Assembly: GCA_030180135.1 (NCBI GenBank)
Contig: CM058233.1
Location: forward strand, 26,259,615 to 26,323,614
Direction of reading: 5' to 3'
Length of the DNA: 64,000 bases
Source: Orychophragmus violaceus
Lineage: Eukaryota; Streptophyta; Magnoliopsida; Brassicales; Brassicaceae
In this document: piece after piece, positions 46,439 to 56,772 of the stretch
Layout: each line of letters begins with the position of its first letter
Numbering within the stretch: the stretch's first letter is position 1
Program-made: the position numbers and the translations under genes
Notes under the pieces: generated by a model
Database searches by the model: none
Told to the model about the DNA's origin: nothing
Seen by the model: the letters and a program-made list of their open reading frames with translations, nothing else

Positions 46439-47589
46439 TGATGCAGCCCCGGAGCGGAAGCTTGAGTTATGGATTGATGGAGGGCAAGCACTGGCTTAAA
46501 AGCTCTCTTGCTTGACCGAGATGGGTGGAATGGATGGAAGGTGATTGACTCTCTCAACCGGCGGGTGATGATTGACTCTCTCAATCGGTGGTGAACTAGT
46601 TCTGCTTGAGTCACACAAGCAATACTAATCCAACAATCTTCGGAAACAATTGAATCACTCAATGAATCCTAAGACAAAAGATCTTTACAAAGAACACTCT
46701 TTGAAGAACTGAATAATACTTGATTAATTGAAAGGTTGAAAGGTGATTTACAAATGAGCTAAACTATGCCTTTATAGGCTCTTTACAAACGGTCATATTG
46801 ACCTTGAACAAGAAAGAAATCGAACTTAATGAAACTAGCCGTTGGGGCTGATTTTGGTGAGGATCCTTGATCTTGTTGCTTTCTTTGTATCTGGATGGCT
46901 TTAAGGGATAAGTGAGGATCCTTGGGACAGCTTGATTGACAAACAATTCGTGGCTTTCATTCTTGGAAAGAAGCCGTTGGTGTTTGATCTCTTTCTTCTC
47001 CAAAAATGGTAAGTATGACTTGTTGAAGTTATGGAGAATCTTGTGTGGTCTTGTGCAGCTGGGAACGTCTAGACTTGATGGAAAGGAGCTCAATACACTG
47101 TAGTTTTGATAGGTAAACGTTTGGTGCTGAATTGACCTTCCAAATGTGAATGCTTCCATATATGGCAAGTCTGCTGAGCTAGTGCCGATGCTACTTCCTG
47201 AGCTAGCTGTGATGCTACATATGGTTAGCTCCTTTTCGGTATCTTCTTCTTGTGTCATCTTTTGGGGATGACTCTTCTTAGTGGCATGCTGGTGATGAGC
47301 TGAGATAGATTTCTTGACCTTGGTCTCCACTTGAGCTAAGATAAGCTCATACGCCTTGTTGGATCTTCTCGGCTCCATAATCTCTTCTCCATGTGTTATG
47401 ATTCCTCCTGGGTCATATGTCTTCTTAGGATTGATTGTTGTATGTATAATCAATCCTATGCCTTTTGTTGGATCAGAACTCATTATTGCCTTGACTTCTC
47501 TTGGTCTCCTTGCGCTGCTTGACGTAGTGGTTGAGTTAGCGATTGAGTCAGTGAGCTCCTGGTTTGATCTGGTTCTGATGACCGCATCA
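46439..47589 (-). repeat. Gypsy 2 3' LTR, partly coding
   Basis: 1151 bp, begins TGATGCAGCC and ends CCGCATCA. The last 275 codons of the gag-like frame lie in it (47589-46764). Confidence 0.94.
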
Positions 47590-50210
47590 TACCCTCCCTC
47601 TTCAAGAAGTTTTGACCTCAAAACTTGATAACCTGCACATAGATAAGTCAAGTTAGTCCAGTGAAGTGAATGAGGGTTTAGAAGATTACCTTGGGAATCA
47701 TTTTGATTCCGGTTGGGTTGTGGAGCATCCAGTGGTTCTTCTTTGAGTAGATAGGACAGCAATGCTCCTCTTCTTTGAGCTGGTGTGACGCCTCCTTTGA
47801 TTATCTTGCTTCTGCTCTCTTTAAGACCTGAAATATTCTCAACACTTTTGCAAAGAAACAAGTGCATTATGGGCTTCTTATCACATAAATACCGGTTTAA
47901 ATCATTTTCCTTAGAGTCATATTCATGTGCTACTGATATCTCATCCTCTTGTAAGCGTAACAAATCCTTTAACACAGCTGTTGAGTCATGGGAAATGAAG
48001 TGGATCAAAGAAAGACTTACCATGCTAGTAGATGTAGTGTGCTTGCTTTGGTCTGGTGGATTTTCCTTGATCTCCCATTTGGCTTTATCTTTAGATCTAA
48101 TCCTTGTCTCAACACTTGACTCAAGAAACAAGTGCATCATACCAGTGGATTGATAGTCAAGAATACTCATTCCAAGTTCAGAAATAACCTCATGTTTGGT
48201 TGAAGTATGATATACTTCAAGCCTTGGATTTGCTTGTGGCTCATGTGTGGAAACATGGCTCGGTTTTGGTCTCTCTCTCAAGACTCCTTCTGCCCTTGGC
48301 TTCTTGATCTTTATCAGACCTGTACCTAAGTCAACTCTTAAGGGAAAGAGCAAGTGAATTATATCTGAGTTTGAGACTTTTAAAACAGGTTGCACAAGGT
48401 TGGAGCTTACCATTATGGATGTGACAAGCTGGTTCAAAGTCGCATCTCTCCTGGTGCATGTACTACTAGAGGTTTTATGCTCCAGTTCATCATTAGTTGA
48501 AGCTCCATGAGCTTCTTCACCTTGATTCCTTTGTATTGATGTTCCTGCCCGAAACTTGACTCCATGACCTATACCTTTCTCAAGTTCTTTTGGACAAGAC
48601 AAATGCATTATCATATCCTTGGAATCAGTATGAACATTTTGAGTAAGATATTGATTTACCTTGTCTCGCTCATGTCTTGGTACAACAGTCATGATGGTAC
48701 CTTGAATGTACTCTTGTCCTTTACTTGCTTGTGGATCATGACATTGATGTTGCTCCACTTCTTCTTTGGCACCTAAACTTTCATGAACCTTTTGGTCCAG
48801 AGACAAGTGCATCATAACAGTGGTTTGACAAACAAGTTTATTCACTTTAAGTTCAGAATTCACCTTGTTTGCTTGCACTCTTCTGTTGTTGTCTTGCTTG
48901 GTTTCCTCTTTCGCGGTCTCCTTTGAACAAGTAAGGTGTAAGAATTGATTTTCTTCACCTTTGCTTATATGCCATTCTCCTTGTCTTATTCCTGCATCAA
49001 AACTCTTTGGCAAAGACAAGTGCATGAGTCTTGAATTGGAAATTAAAATATCAGATTGCACAAAACTATCATTTGTGTTAGTTACTTCCAATTTCAACTC
49101 TGATGTTATATCTTGGAACAACTTCTTAGATGGACAATTTGCAGCAAAATGCCCTCCTTTATGGCACTTATAACAGGTTGACTCTTTGGAATTTACAAGG
49201 TTAGAACACTTACCTTGTGTTGGCATGTCTAGGAGCTTGAGTGAGGCATCAAAGCTGGATCCGGTTGAATTGGGTGAGGCTTTGTGGCTCTGCTTCTTCT
49301 CTTGCTTCTCCTTCAGGATTTCGTGAGTGTGTTCTACTGGTGCAAATCTGAAGGTGGGAAACTCATTAAATGGTTTAGAGGCTGCTGGTTGCTTTTCTCC
49401 TCCTTTGGCCTCTTGTGGTACTAGCTTTTCACCATTTGATGTTGTAGTCCTCTTTCTTGGACAGTCCTTAGCAACATGATCCCTGCTCTTACACTTACAA
49501 CACATTAGTTCTAATGTATTCTTAGAGACAGAGAACTTACCTTGATACTTTGTTTGAGAGCTATTGGCATCTTGCACAAGTTTAGGAGTTGATGATCTCT
49601 TCGGTGGATAAGTAGTTTTGTTCGGTGAACAATACTTCTCCCACATGCTCAACTTTAAGTCATCCCATGTTCTGATCTTTGGCTCCTTGTAGTACCATCT
49701 CTCATACTCTTCCTTGCTCCACCATCTTAGAGCCTCTTTGGTGAGTTGTCCAAGTGCTATATAGAGTCGCTCTTCATCAGGAACACAATAGTAGCTAAAG
49801 TACTCTTCCATGTTGCTTTCCCAATCTATAAAGCTTGCTTTACCTCCTGGATATACAAAGAATTCAGGTCCATAATAATAATATCCATCATCCCAAATTA
49901 ACCTGACTTTTGACTTGTAGGTGGCTTTGAATGTTGCACGGCTTGAGTCACTCCCTGATTTTCGTTGGGAAGCCCTTGGTTGATGTGACTTCGTCGTTCT
50001 TGTTCTCCAAGGTTGGTCTGGTGGTTTAGGCTCCACATAAGTAGTTCCTGGTGCATTCCCAAGTCCATTCTCTTCTTGTTGTTGTGTAGGATGGGACTTC
50101 TCTAGCTGGGTCAGATGCTCACTCATGCCTCTCAAGACTTCAAGAAGCTGATTCATGGTGATCTGATCAACAGCTGCTCCTTCTCCCATGTCTGATTCAG
50201 TACCTGACAC
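46764..50210 (-). CDS. Gypsy 2 gag-like protein, 1148 residues, extending into the LTR
   Basis: Uninterrupted minus-strand frame. Residues about 139-195 are a Retrotransposon_gag domain (YYCVPDEERLYIALGQL, ALRWWSKEEYERW, WEKYCSP). Two CCHC zinc knuckles follow, CKCKSRDHVAKDC (about residue 237) and CYKCHKGGHFAANC (about residue 345); these would bind packaged RNA. From about residue 395 to 785 a short module centred on MMHLxL recurs about six times at 70-90 residue spacing. The frame crosses the purine tract and the last 275 residues are encoded by the 3' LTR. It would build a virus-like particle shell but no enzymes. Intact, so possibly still translated; the function of the C-terminal part is unknown. 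Confidence 0.85.
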   Translation of the reverse strand: MSGTESDMGEGAAVDQITMNQLLEVLRGMSEHLTQLEKSHPTQQQEENGLGNAPGTTYVEPKPPDQPWRTRTTKSHQPRASQRKSGSDSSRATFKATYKSKVRLIWDDGYYYYGPEFFVYPGGKASFIDWESNMEEYFSYYCVPDEERLYIALGQLTKEALRWWSKEEYERWYYKEPKIRTWDDLKLSMWEKYCSPNKTTYPPKRSSTPKLVQDANSSQTKYQGKFSVSKNTLELMCCKCKSRDHVAKDCPRKRTTTSNGEKLVPQEAKGGEKQPAASKPFNEFPTFRFAPVEHTHEILKEKQEKKQSHKASPNSTGSSFDASLKLLDMPTQGKCSNLVNSKESTCYKCHKGGHFAANCPSKKLFQDITSELKLEVTNTNDSFVQSDILISNSRLMHLSLPKSFDAGIRQGEWHISKGEENQFLHLTCSKETAKEETKQDNNRRVQANKVNSELKVNKLVCQTTVMMHLSLDQKVHESLGAKEEVEQHQCHDPQASKGQEYIQGTIMTVVPRHERDKVNQYLTQNVHTDSKDMIMHLSCPKELEKGIGHGVKFRAGTSIQRNQGEEAHGASTNDELEHKTSSSTCTRRDATLNQLVTSIMVSSNLVQPVLKVSNSDIIHLLFPLRVDLGTGLIKIKKPRAEGVLRERPKPSHVSTHEPQANPRLEVYHTSTKHEVISELGMSILDYQSTGMMHLFLESSVETRIRSKDKAKWEIKENPPDQSKHTTSTSMVSLSLIHFISHDSTAVLKDLLRLQEDEISVAHEYDSKENDLNRYLCDKKPIMHLFLCKSVENISGLKESRSKIIKGGVTPAQRRGALLSYLLKEEPLDAPQPNRNQNDSQGNLLNPHSLHWTNLTYLCAGYQVLRSKLLEEGGYDAVIRTRSNQELTDSIANSTTTSSSARRPREVKAIMSSDPTKGIGLIIHTTINPKKTYDPGGIITHGEEIMEPRRSNKAYELILAQVETKVKKSISAHHQHATKKSHPQKMTQEEDTEKELTICSITASSGSSIGTSSADLPYMEAFTFGRSIQHQTFTYQNYSVLSSFPSSLDVPSCTRPHKILHNFNKSYLPFLEKKEIKHQRLLSKNESHELFVNQAVPRILTYPLKPSRYKESNKIKDPHQNQPQRLVSLSSISFLFKVNMTVCKEPIKA

Positions 50211-50808
50211 AATAAACTCAAAAGCGTATCAATGGATTCTAACACAAAAAGTAAAATTCAAAGAATTGCAAACTTTCTTTAATTAAAAAGAATCCACACG
50301 ATTTGGTGCAAATATGGAAATAAAATTCTGCACAAAAGAAATGGAAACAAGATTTGTGATACAAAGATTTAAGGAAACTTTTTTTTTTTTGAATTTCGAA
50401 ATGACACAAAACTAATATGGAAATAACACTTTTTTTTTTTTTTGGTTTAAAGGAATTCAAATCAAACAATGAAAACTTTTGTCTTTTTTTTTAAAACTTT
50501 TTGGAAACAACTAAAAACAAAGAAATAGAAATCAAAAGAAACACAAAACAATTTTTTTTTTTTGATTTAAGATGCAAACAACAAAACAGAATTGAACTAT
50601 GAATAAAATGCAATCAAAAGATTTTTATGGGTTTTTCTTTAAGGATGAAAACAAAATCAGAGAATAAAAACTAAGCAATATAATGAAACAAACAATTTTT
50701 ATGGGTTTTTGATTTAAGATAAAATGAAAACAAAAACTAGATGCAATAAACCGAAAGGTAAAGGATAGGATACACCTGATGTAGGAACCTTTCGGCTCTG
50801 ATACCAGA
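50211..50808 (-). other. Gypsy 2 leader and primer-binding site
   Basis: Noncoding, AT-rich with several long T-runs on the plus strand (about 50381, 50430, 50487, 50551). The primer site, complement of 50791-50806, reads TGGTATCAGAGCC and abuts the 5' LTR after two bases. Confidence 0.85.
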
Positions 50809-51965
50809 TGATGCAGCCCCGGAGGCGGAAGCTTGAGTTATGGATTGATGGAGGACAAGCACTGGCTTAAAAGCTCTCTTGCTTGACCGAGATGGGTGGA
50901 ATGGATGAATGAAATGATTGACTCTCTCAACCGGTGGGTTTGATTGACTCTCTCAATCGGTGGTGAACTAGTTCTGCTTGAATCACGCAAGCAATACTAA
51001 TCCAACAATCTTCGGAAACAATTGAATCACTCAATGAATCCTAAGACACGAAAGATCTTTACAAAGAACACTCTTTGAAGAACTGAATAATACTTTGATT
51101 AATTGAAAGGTTGAAAGGTCAATATTACAATAAGCTAAACTATGCCTTTATAGGCTCTTTACAAACGGTCATATCGACCTTGAACAAGAAAGAAATCGAA
51201 CTTAATGAAAACTAGCCGTTAGGCTGAATATGGTGAGGATCCTTGATCTTGTTGCTTTCTTTGTATCTGGATGGCTTTAAGGGATAAGTGAGGATCCTTG
51301 TGACAGCTTGATTGACAAACAATTCGTGGCTTTCATTCTTGGAAAGAAGCCGTTGGTGTTTGATCTCTTTCTTCTCCAAAAATGGTAAGTGTGACTTGTT
51401 GAAGTTATGGAGAATCTTGTGTGGTCTTGTGCAGCTGGGAACGTCTAGACTTGATGGAAAGGAGCTCAATACACTGTAGTTTTGATAGGTAAACGTTTGG
51501 TGCTGAATTGACCTTCCAAATGTGAATGCTTCCATATATGGCAAGTCTGCTGAGCTAGTGCCGATGCTACTTCCTGAGCTAGCTGTGATGCTACATATGG
51601 TTAGCTCCTTTTCGGTATCTTCTTCTTGTGTCATCTTTTGGGGATGACTCTTCTTAGTGGCATGCTGGTGATGAGCTGAGATAGATTTCTTGACCTTGGT
51701 CTCCACTTGAGCTAAGATAAGCTCATACGCCTTGTTGGATCTTCTCGGCTCCATAATCTCTTCTCCATGTGTTATGATTCCTCCTGGGTCATATGTCTTC
51801 TTAGGATTGATTGTTGTATGTATAATCAATCCTATGCCTTTTGTTGGATCAGAACTCATTATTGCCTTGACTTCTCTTGGTCTCCTTGCGCTGCTTGACG
51901 TAGTGGTTGAGTTAGCGATTGAGTCAGTGAGCTCCTGGTTTGATCTGGTTCTGATGACCGCATCA
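50809..51965 (-). repeat. Gypsy 2 5' LTR
   Basis: 1157 bp, homologous to 46439-47589. The LTR-encoded gag tail is open here too (51965 to about 51212) but ends with different residues because of small indels near 51215-51230. Confidence 0.93.
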
Positions 51966-52675
51966 AGATGGGCCTGACTTGGGCTTATAAGATGACACAG
52001 GCTTATCCTGATTCCAAATCTGGACGGCCCAGCCTCTACCCTTGCCAACACAAGATTCCTCAAATCTTTTACCCGTTATGATGTCATACTCTGCTGTTTT
52101 GAGCATACCATGCAGCTCAGTCAACGTCTTCGCCAAGCCTTTCTTGATATAGTTCTTAACGAACTTGTCATAGCTTGACGGCAGTGACTGCAGAATGATG
52201 TCAGTGGCCAACTCTAAGCTGACAGGACATTCCAGTTTCCCCAGGTTATCAATGTAACCCATCAGTTTAATGACATGAGGACTTACTGGAGCATCCTCTG
52301 GTAGCTTGCACTCAGTGAGAGACTTCACCATCTGGAATCTCTCAACTCGTGCCAGATCCTGAAACTTCAGTTTCAGGCTGGTGATCATCTCTATTGGCGA
52401 CTCCATGTTCTCATACTGACTCTTCAAGTCTGAGTTCATGGAAGCCAATATCATACCACGCACATCTACCACATCAGTATAATGCTTATTCCAAGCATTA
52501 TACACTGCATGCGAGCGATTGGTCCCAAGCTTTTCTGGAAGAGCCTTTTCAAGGACATAGTCCTTGCTCTCCTGCTTGAGAATGAATCTCAGATTCCGAT
52601 ACCAATCCAGGAAGTTGGATCCATTTAACTTGTCTTCTCAAGGACGGATCGCAACGAGAAAGTAGTCATAGACAT
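51966..52675 (-). pseudogene. Copia1 gag, N-terminal part
   Basis: Starts at the ATG at 52675 (MSMTTFSLRSVLEK). A one-base deletion about 52630 shifts the frame; beyond it the sequence reads WYRNLRFILKQESKDYVL in the next frame. From 52505 the frame is open: MYNAWNKHYTDV, LKSQYENMESPIEMITSLK, VSPHVIKLMGYIDNLGKLE and LPSSYDKFVKNY. This is the UBN2-type copia Gag and parallels Copia2 residues 1-230. It is cut by gypsy 2 after KPKSGPS and resumes at 46438 with the zinc knuckle. Confidence 0.9.
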
Positions 52676-54324
52676 AAGCTGAAATCCACGAAAAACAAAG
52701 ACTTAGTTATGTATATGATGAGAAATCTTATAACTATAAGAAAACTCGCATTATATTCAAACAATGTTTCCTCTATGAATATAATGATCCAAGATCCTCA
52801 GATTACTAAAATTCGAGTGGGCGACTCGCCTTACTCAGATTTTGGTTATCTAGGTAAGCAAATCATTGCTAATTGTACTCAGTACAACTCTTGGTCATGG
52901 ATGAGACAAACTTTGTCTAATCCACTCTGATGTCTCTGGACTCAGAACTTCTGATAGCCCAGTCAAGTACAACCAATCTTTTCTGTCTTGTGATCATTGA
53001 CAGTTGCACTGCAAGTCTGTCAAAGACCACCTGCCTCACTCATGTTGCAGTGGATACCAAGGACTCCAAGAATATCCAACAAACGACACAAGTTTTGACA
53101 GTAGACAAGATTTGGGCAAGACATCAAGACTACTTGATATTTAGTTGAGGAAACTAAACTCTGAAAGGTTAGCATATCAATCTCTTAGGTCATGTAATTG
53201 CTGATGCTTATGCACTGCAAATCCATCAACATTATTACCTGCCTTACTCACGTAATTGTGGACACCAAGCTCTTGGCTAGACATTACACAACGAAATGAG
53301 TCTTGACAGTTGACTATATTGAAGCTAAGCTTTAATCAAGGTTTTGGTCGAGTTTGGTTTCTGCAAATTCAAGGTTCAATAACCAGAATTCCGAGCACTG
53401 TGTCGATCGACGCAGACTCTGTCTGTCGATCGACATAACCAAACAAAATCGGACTTCAATAACCAGTTAATTCAATTAACCCGGTTCATCGAACCAGTCA
53501 TGTCGATCGACACAACCCATGTGTGACGGTCGACATAGACCTAAACCGAAGATAGTTCTTGATAACCGGTCCAATTCAATTGAACTGACTTATCTGATCA
53601 AACTGATCTTAACCAATCGGTTTATACTAATTGGGATGATCAGTTCAATCCAATTGAACCAATTCATCTAATTTAAACCGTTTAAACCAGCTTCAACTGA
53701 TTGCGATAACCAGTCCAATTCAATTGAACCGACTTATCCAATCAAACTGATTTATCCCATCGGTTCATACTAATTGAGATAATCAGTTCAATCCAATTGA
53801 ACTAATTCATCCAATTTAAACCGATCTATTCGGACTTAACCAAGCATGATAGCCGGTTCAATCCAATTGAACCGATTAACCATTCGCTCGGCCTGTGTCG
53901 ATCGACACTCAACCTGTGTCGATCGACGCAGTAGGCCTTTTAGGTTTTCTACGAGAAAACCCTAGCCGCCGAATATCGTTCTGTGTCGACCGACACATAA
54001 ACTGTGTCGATCGACACTCGACCGAGTCTGCATTGTGTTGACCGACACACCCAGTGTGTCGATCGACACAGAAGGCTTTCGGTTTTTCTTCGCGAAAAAC
54101 TCTAGCCGCCGACTCTGTCGAATTCGCAATTCTGTGTCGACCGACACACCCAGTGTGTCGATCGACACCATGCGAAAACAGTAGTTCATCGTTTTTCAGC
54201 AGAGAAATAATCCGAGATTCAATTCTCCAAAACACGATTTTAAAGCATTAAACTAATCAAATTCATCAGTATTCGATTTAAATGCCACAGATTCAATGGT
54301 TAAACCCTAAGGCTCTGATACCAC
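52676..54324 (-). other. Copia1 leader with repeats and palindrome pairs
   Basis: 1.65 kb between the primer site (complement of 54311-54323) and gag. It contains a tandem duplication of about 144 bp (about 53562-53705 and 53706-53849), each unit rich in CAATTGAA words. It also holds six pairs of TCGATCGA/TCGACCGA palindromes at 53400-53440, 53497-53545, 53896-53935, 53980-54025, 54035-54073 and 54131-54170. No coding sequence. Confidence 0.8.
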
Positions 54325-55060
54325 TGTTGGGAATCCGAGCCAATTCTACAGATTCAGAATTCTCGCGAGTTCCCGATAGCCTAGGATCTAGGGTCTAGTT
54401 AATTGAATCATGATCTCACCTCGTGATTACCTGGAGTTTTAGCAGCGGAAGATTGATCAGGTAGCACGAGATCTATTGCGCCTCAGATGCTGCGCCTCTA
54501 GCGTAGTCCACACGCACACAAGATGGAATCCGCCGGGTTGCTAGCGCCGGTGTTCGGATCTCCTTGGGACTTTTGGGTTCTGGAGATTTCTGTGTTTTTC
54601 TCTCTGAGAAAACACTCTAGGCCGCACACCAAATCACACACCCGGTCGAATCTATAAACTCGTTTATATATTGACCTAGCGGTGAACCGAAACATCAGTT
54701 TCGGTTTAGCCCTTGTGTCGACCGACACACTTAATGGTGTCGATCGATACACATGCTGTATCGACCGACGCACCCATTGGTGTCGATCGATACATCTCTT
54801 TTAAACTCAATTCGATCTGTATTCAATACAGATCGATCAGATCATATGCCAATGATCAATCCCATGCAGAGTGTATCCAACTTGCTTAGGTGTGTGACCC
54901 TGTAGGTTCACACGATACCAGAAATGAGTTACAACTCATTTGTCATAAGCGGTTTCTAGCAAAACATTATGACTACCTAGTATCATATGAATTGTCCGAT
55001 CTCGACAATACAACTATCTCTAGAGTTCGTACAATGTGATTTCAGGACATAATCCCAACA
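54325..55060 (-). repeat. Copia1 5' LTR
   Basis: 736 bp. The one difference I find from the 3' LTR is GACCTAGCGG (54672) against GACCTATCGG (42723). Confidence 0.95.
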
Positions 55061-56738
55061 TAGGGATCACTATCACCCAATCTTTCAACACTTCGTCCAT
55101 AGGCAACATCTTCTCCAAGTATCTCTGAACATAAGGGTGATATGGTGGATCATCAGGTTGTGGATCTTCTTCCAACTTCTCATCCATCACTTTCAGCTGT
55201 CTGGCTTCATCAAGTTCCTGTTGAGATCTCTCAAACACCTCAGGGGAAGGTGTAGTAGGCTTGTGAGCCTTCTCTTCAGCAGTACAGGAGGAAACAAATA
55301 AGTCTGCCTCACGACAAGCAACGATCGACGCAGGTGGTGCAACGATCGATGCATTCAATTCATCACAGATTCCAGCCGACAGTTTTGCTTCAGTTTCGGA
55401 TTTTTCAGCTTCTTCCACGAGTTCAGTTGTCTTAAACTCAAATTTCTCTCCTCGGTTTGACCCATCATCAATATGAACTGACCAAGCTTTAATGTGGGTT
55501 TCCATGACATTCTTCCCTTTAACTGAGCTTGAAATTTGGTTCACTTGGGTATCCAACTGCTTCACATGTGTACTCAAGGATTCAAACTTCCCATTAAGAT
55601 CCTCATACATAGCATTTAACTTATTGTTGAAGTCCACATCAGTCTTAGTCTGCCCTTCCATCAGCTGTTCCATCATGGCTTCCATCTTGCTCTCATGAGC
55701 ACTAGCAGCAGGAGGTGTCTGATATGAGGATGATCCATAAGTCCTCTGATAAGAATTACCTTGCTGAAAAGGCTTCTGATAACCAGCAGTCTGTCCAAAT
55801 CCAGAAGAGTTTTGCTTGCTTGTGAAAGGACTCTTCTGTCCACCATTGAAGAACTTATTACCTTGCTGATTACCAAACCTGTTTCCTTGGAATCCAGAGC
55901 CACTAATGTAGTTAACATCCACTTCTTGGTGATCTTCTTCAACCTGAAACACTTCAACTTCCTGAGCAAAGTGGACAGCTTTCTTTCCAGTCAACAAACT
56001 ATGAACAATGTCCAGCTTGTTCCTAATATCAGCAATCTCCAGATTATCTATCTTCCCACCAGACTATTTCCTTCTCCTATCAGCAGTCTTGGTGCTATTA
56101 CTGCTCACCAAGTTATCAATCAATGTCTTAGCCTGCTCAGGAGTCCTTGTATCGAAATTTCCATTGCTAGCATTGTCCAATGCAGACTGATAGTGGAGAT
56201 AAATACCTCAGAAGAATACGCCCAGCAGCGTCACTTCAGAGAATCCATGGTGAGGACTGTCACGTTGGTACTTCTTAAACCTCATCCAAGCAGACTTAAG
56301 AGGCTCTGTAGGACCTTGGGTAAAGGTGAGAATATCCTGTCTCGACTGATCAGAGCGAGCATCATCATAAAAGTACCTCAAAAACTCTCTCTTCACATCA
56401 TCCCAAGTAGTAAACTTCCCAGATTGAAGTTGTTTCAGCCAAGCTGCAGCATCTCCAGCGAGAGAGTAAGGGAAAAGCTTTAGAAACAAATTGTCATAGT
56501 TTACCCCATTGTACTTCATTCCAGTGATGAAGTCCTCAAACTCGTCAATATGGTCCATGGGTTGCCCATGTGGGAGACCATGGAACGGATTCTGCCTAAG
56601 AAGGGAGTAATAGACAGTCTTGATCTCGAAATCATTCCTCTCAAAGCCCGGAGGTACAATCGCTGACCGGTTAGCATGGAATTCATCCGGACGGTTGTAG
56701 TCAGCTAGAGTCCTCTCATTAGCAGGAGGATTTATCAT
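55061..56738 (-). pseudogene. Athila 2 gag, decayed and cut by Copia2
   Basis: The 56738-56208 block carries NRPDEFHANRSAIVPPGF, MDHIDEFEDFITGMKYNGV, LAGDAAAWLKQL and YDDARSDQSRQDILTFTQG. After stops near 56207 and 56065 the 55997-55061 block continues with a Gln/Asn-rich GNRFGNQQGNKFFNGGQKS segment, a coiled coil (FESLSTHVKQLDTQVNQISS) and the acidic linker to the protease. At 55320-55352 two palindromes are again translated in frame as ASIVA. Copia1 interrupts the gene after DWVIVIP. Confidence 0.9.
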
Positions 56739-56772
56739 CTGCCTTTGACCTTCAAGTTCAGGTTCAGGTTCA

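Larger units (their letters stand above)
46439..51965 (-). mobile_element. Gypsy 2: gag-only Ty3/gypsy (TR-GAG-like) element
   Basis: LTRs at 46439-47589 and 50809-51965, a perfect target duplication AGATG (46434-46438 and 51966-51970) and an initiator-Met primer site (complement of 50791-50806) give minus orientation. Internally it has only a leader and one long gag-like frame that runs on into the 3' LTR. There is no protease, RT or integrase. It sits exactly between KSGPS and GVRKCFYC of the Copia1 Gag. The LTRs differ at about 20 or more positions, mostly in the 325 bp nearest 46439 and 50809. Confidence 0.95.
42376..55060 (-). mobile_element. Copia1: decayed Ty1/copia element carrying gypsy 2
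   Basis: Two 736-bp LTRs (42376-43111 and 54325-55060) differ at only one base that I can find. A perfect 5-bp target duplication TAGGG lies at 42371-42375 and 55061-55065. The primer site matches initiator-Met tRNA (complement of 54311-54323), and the purine tract is the complement of 43112-43125. In minus order it holds a 1.65-kb leader, gag, protease, integrase, RT and RNase H, all decayed. Gypsy 2 (46439-51965) is inserted in gag. It is a relative of Copia2, in the opposite orientation. Confidence 0.94.
39017..56772 (-). mobile_element. Athila 2: minus-strand Athila split by Copia1 and Copia2
   Basis: A 3' LTR (39017-40225), 3' noncoding region, protease and gag are collinear with Athila 1 once Copia1 (42376-55060) is removed. 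Gag is then cut at 56772 by Copia2, so its start and the 5' LTR lie off the window. It lacks pol, and, unlike Athila 1, also lacks the Athila-specific ORF. The protease has a stop just before CDLGASGNL, and gag has stops near 56207 and 56065. Confidence 0.9.

Noticed and set aside
47356..49173. Plus-strand frames such as 47356-47628 and 47785-48153
   Set aside because: Antisense shadows of the gypsy 2 gag frame; the first also appears in the other LTR simply because the LTR is repeated.
54054..54251. Frames on both strands with repeated CRSTQ or SIDT peptides
   Set aside because: They are translations of the palindrome pairs in the noncoding Copia1 leader.
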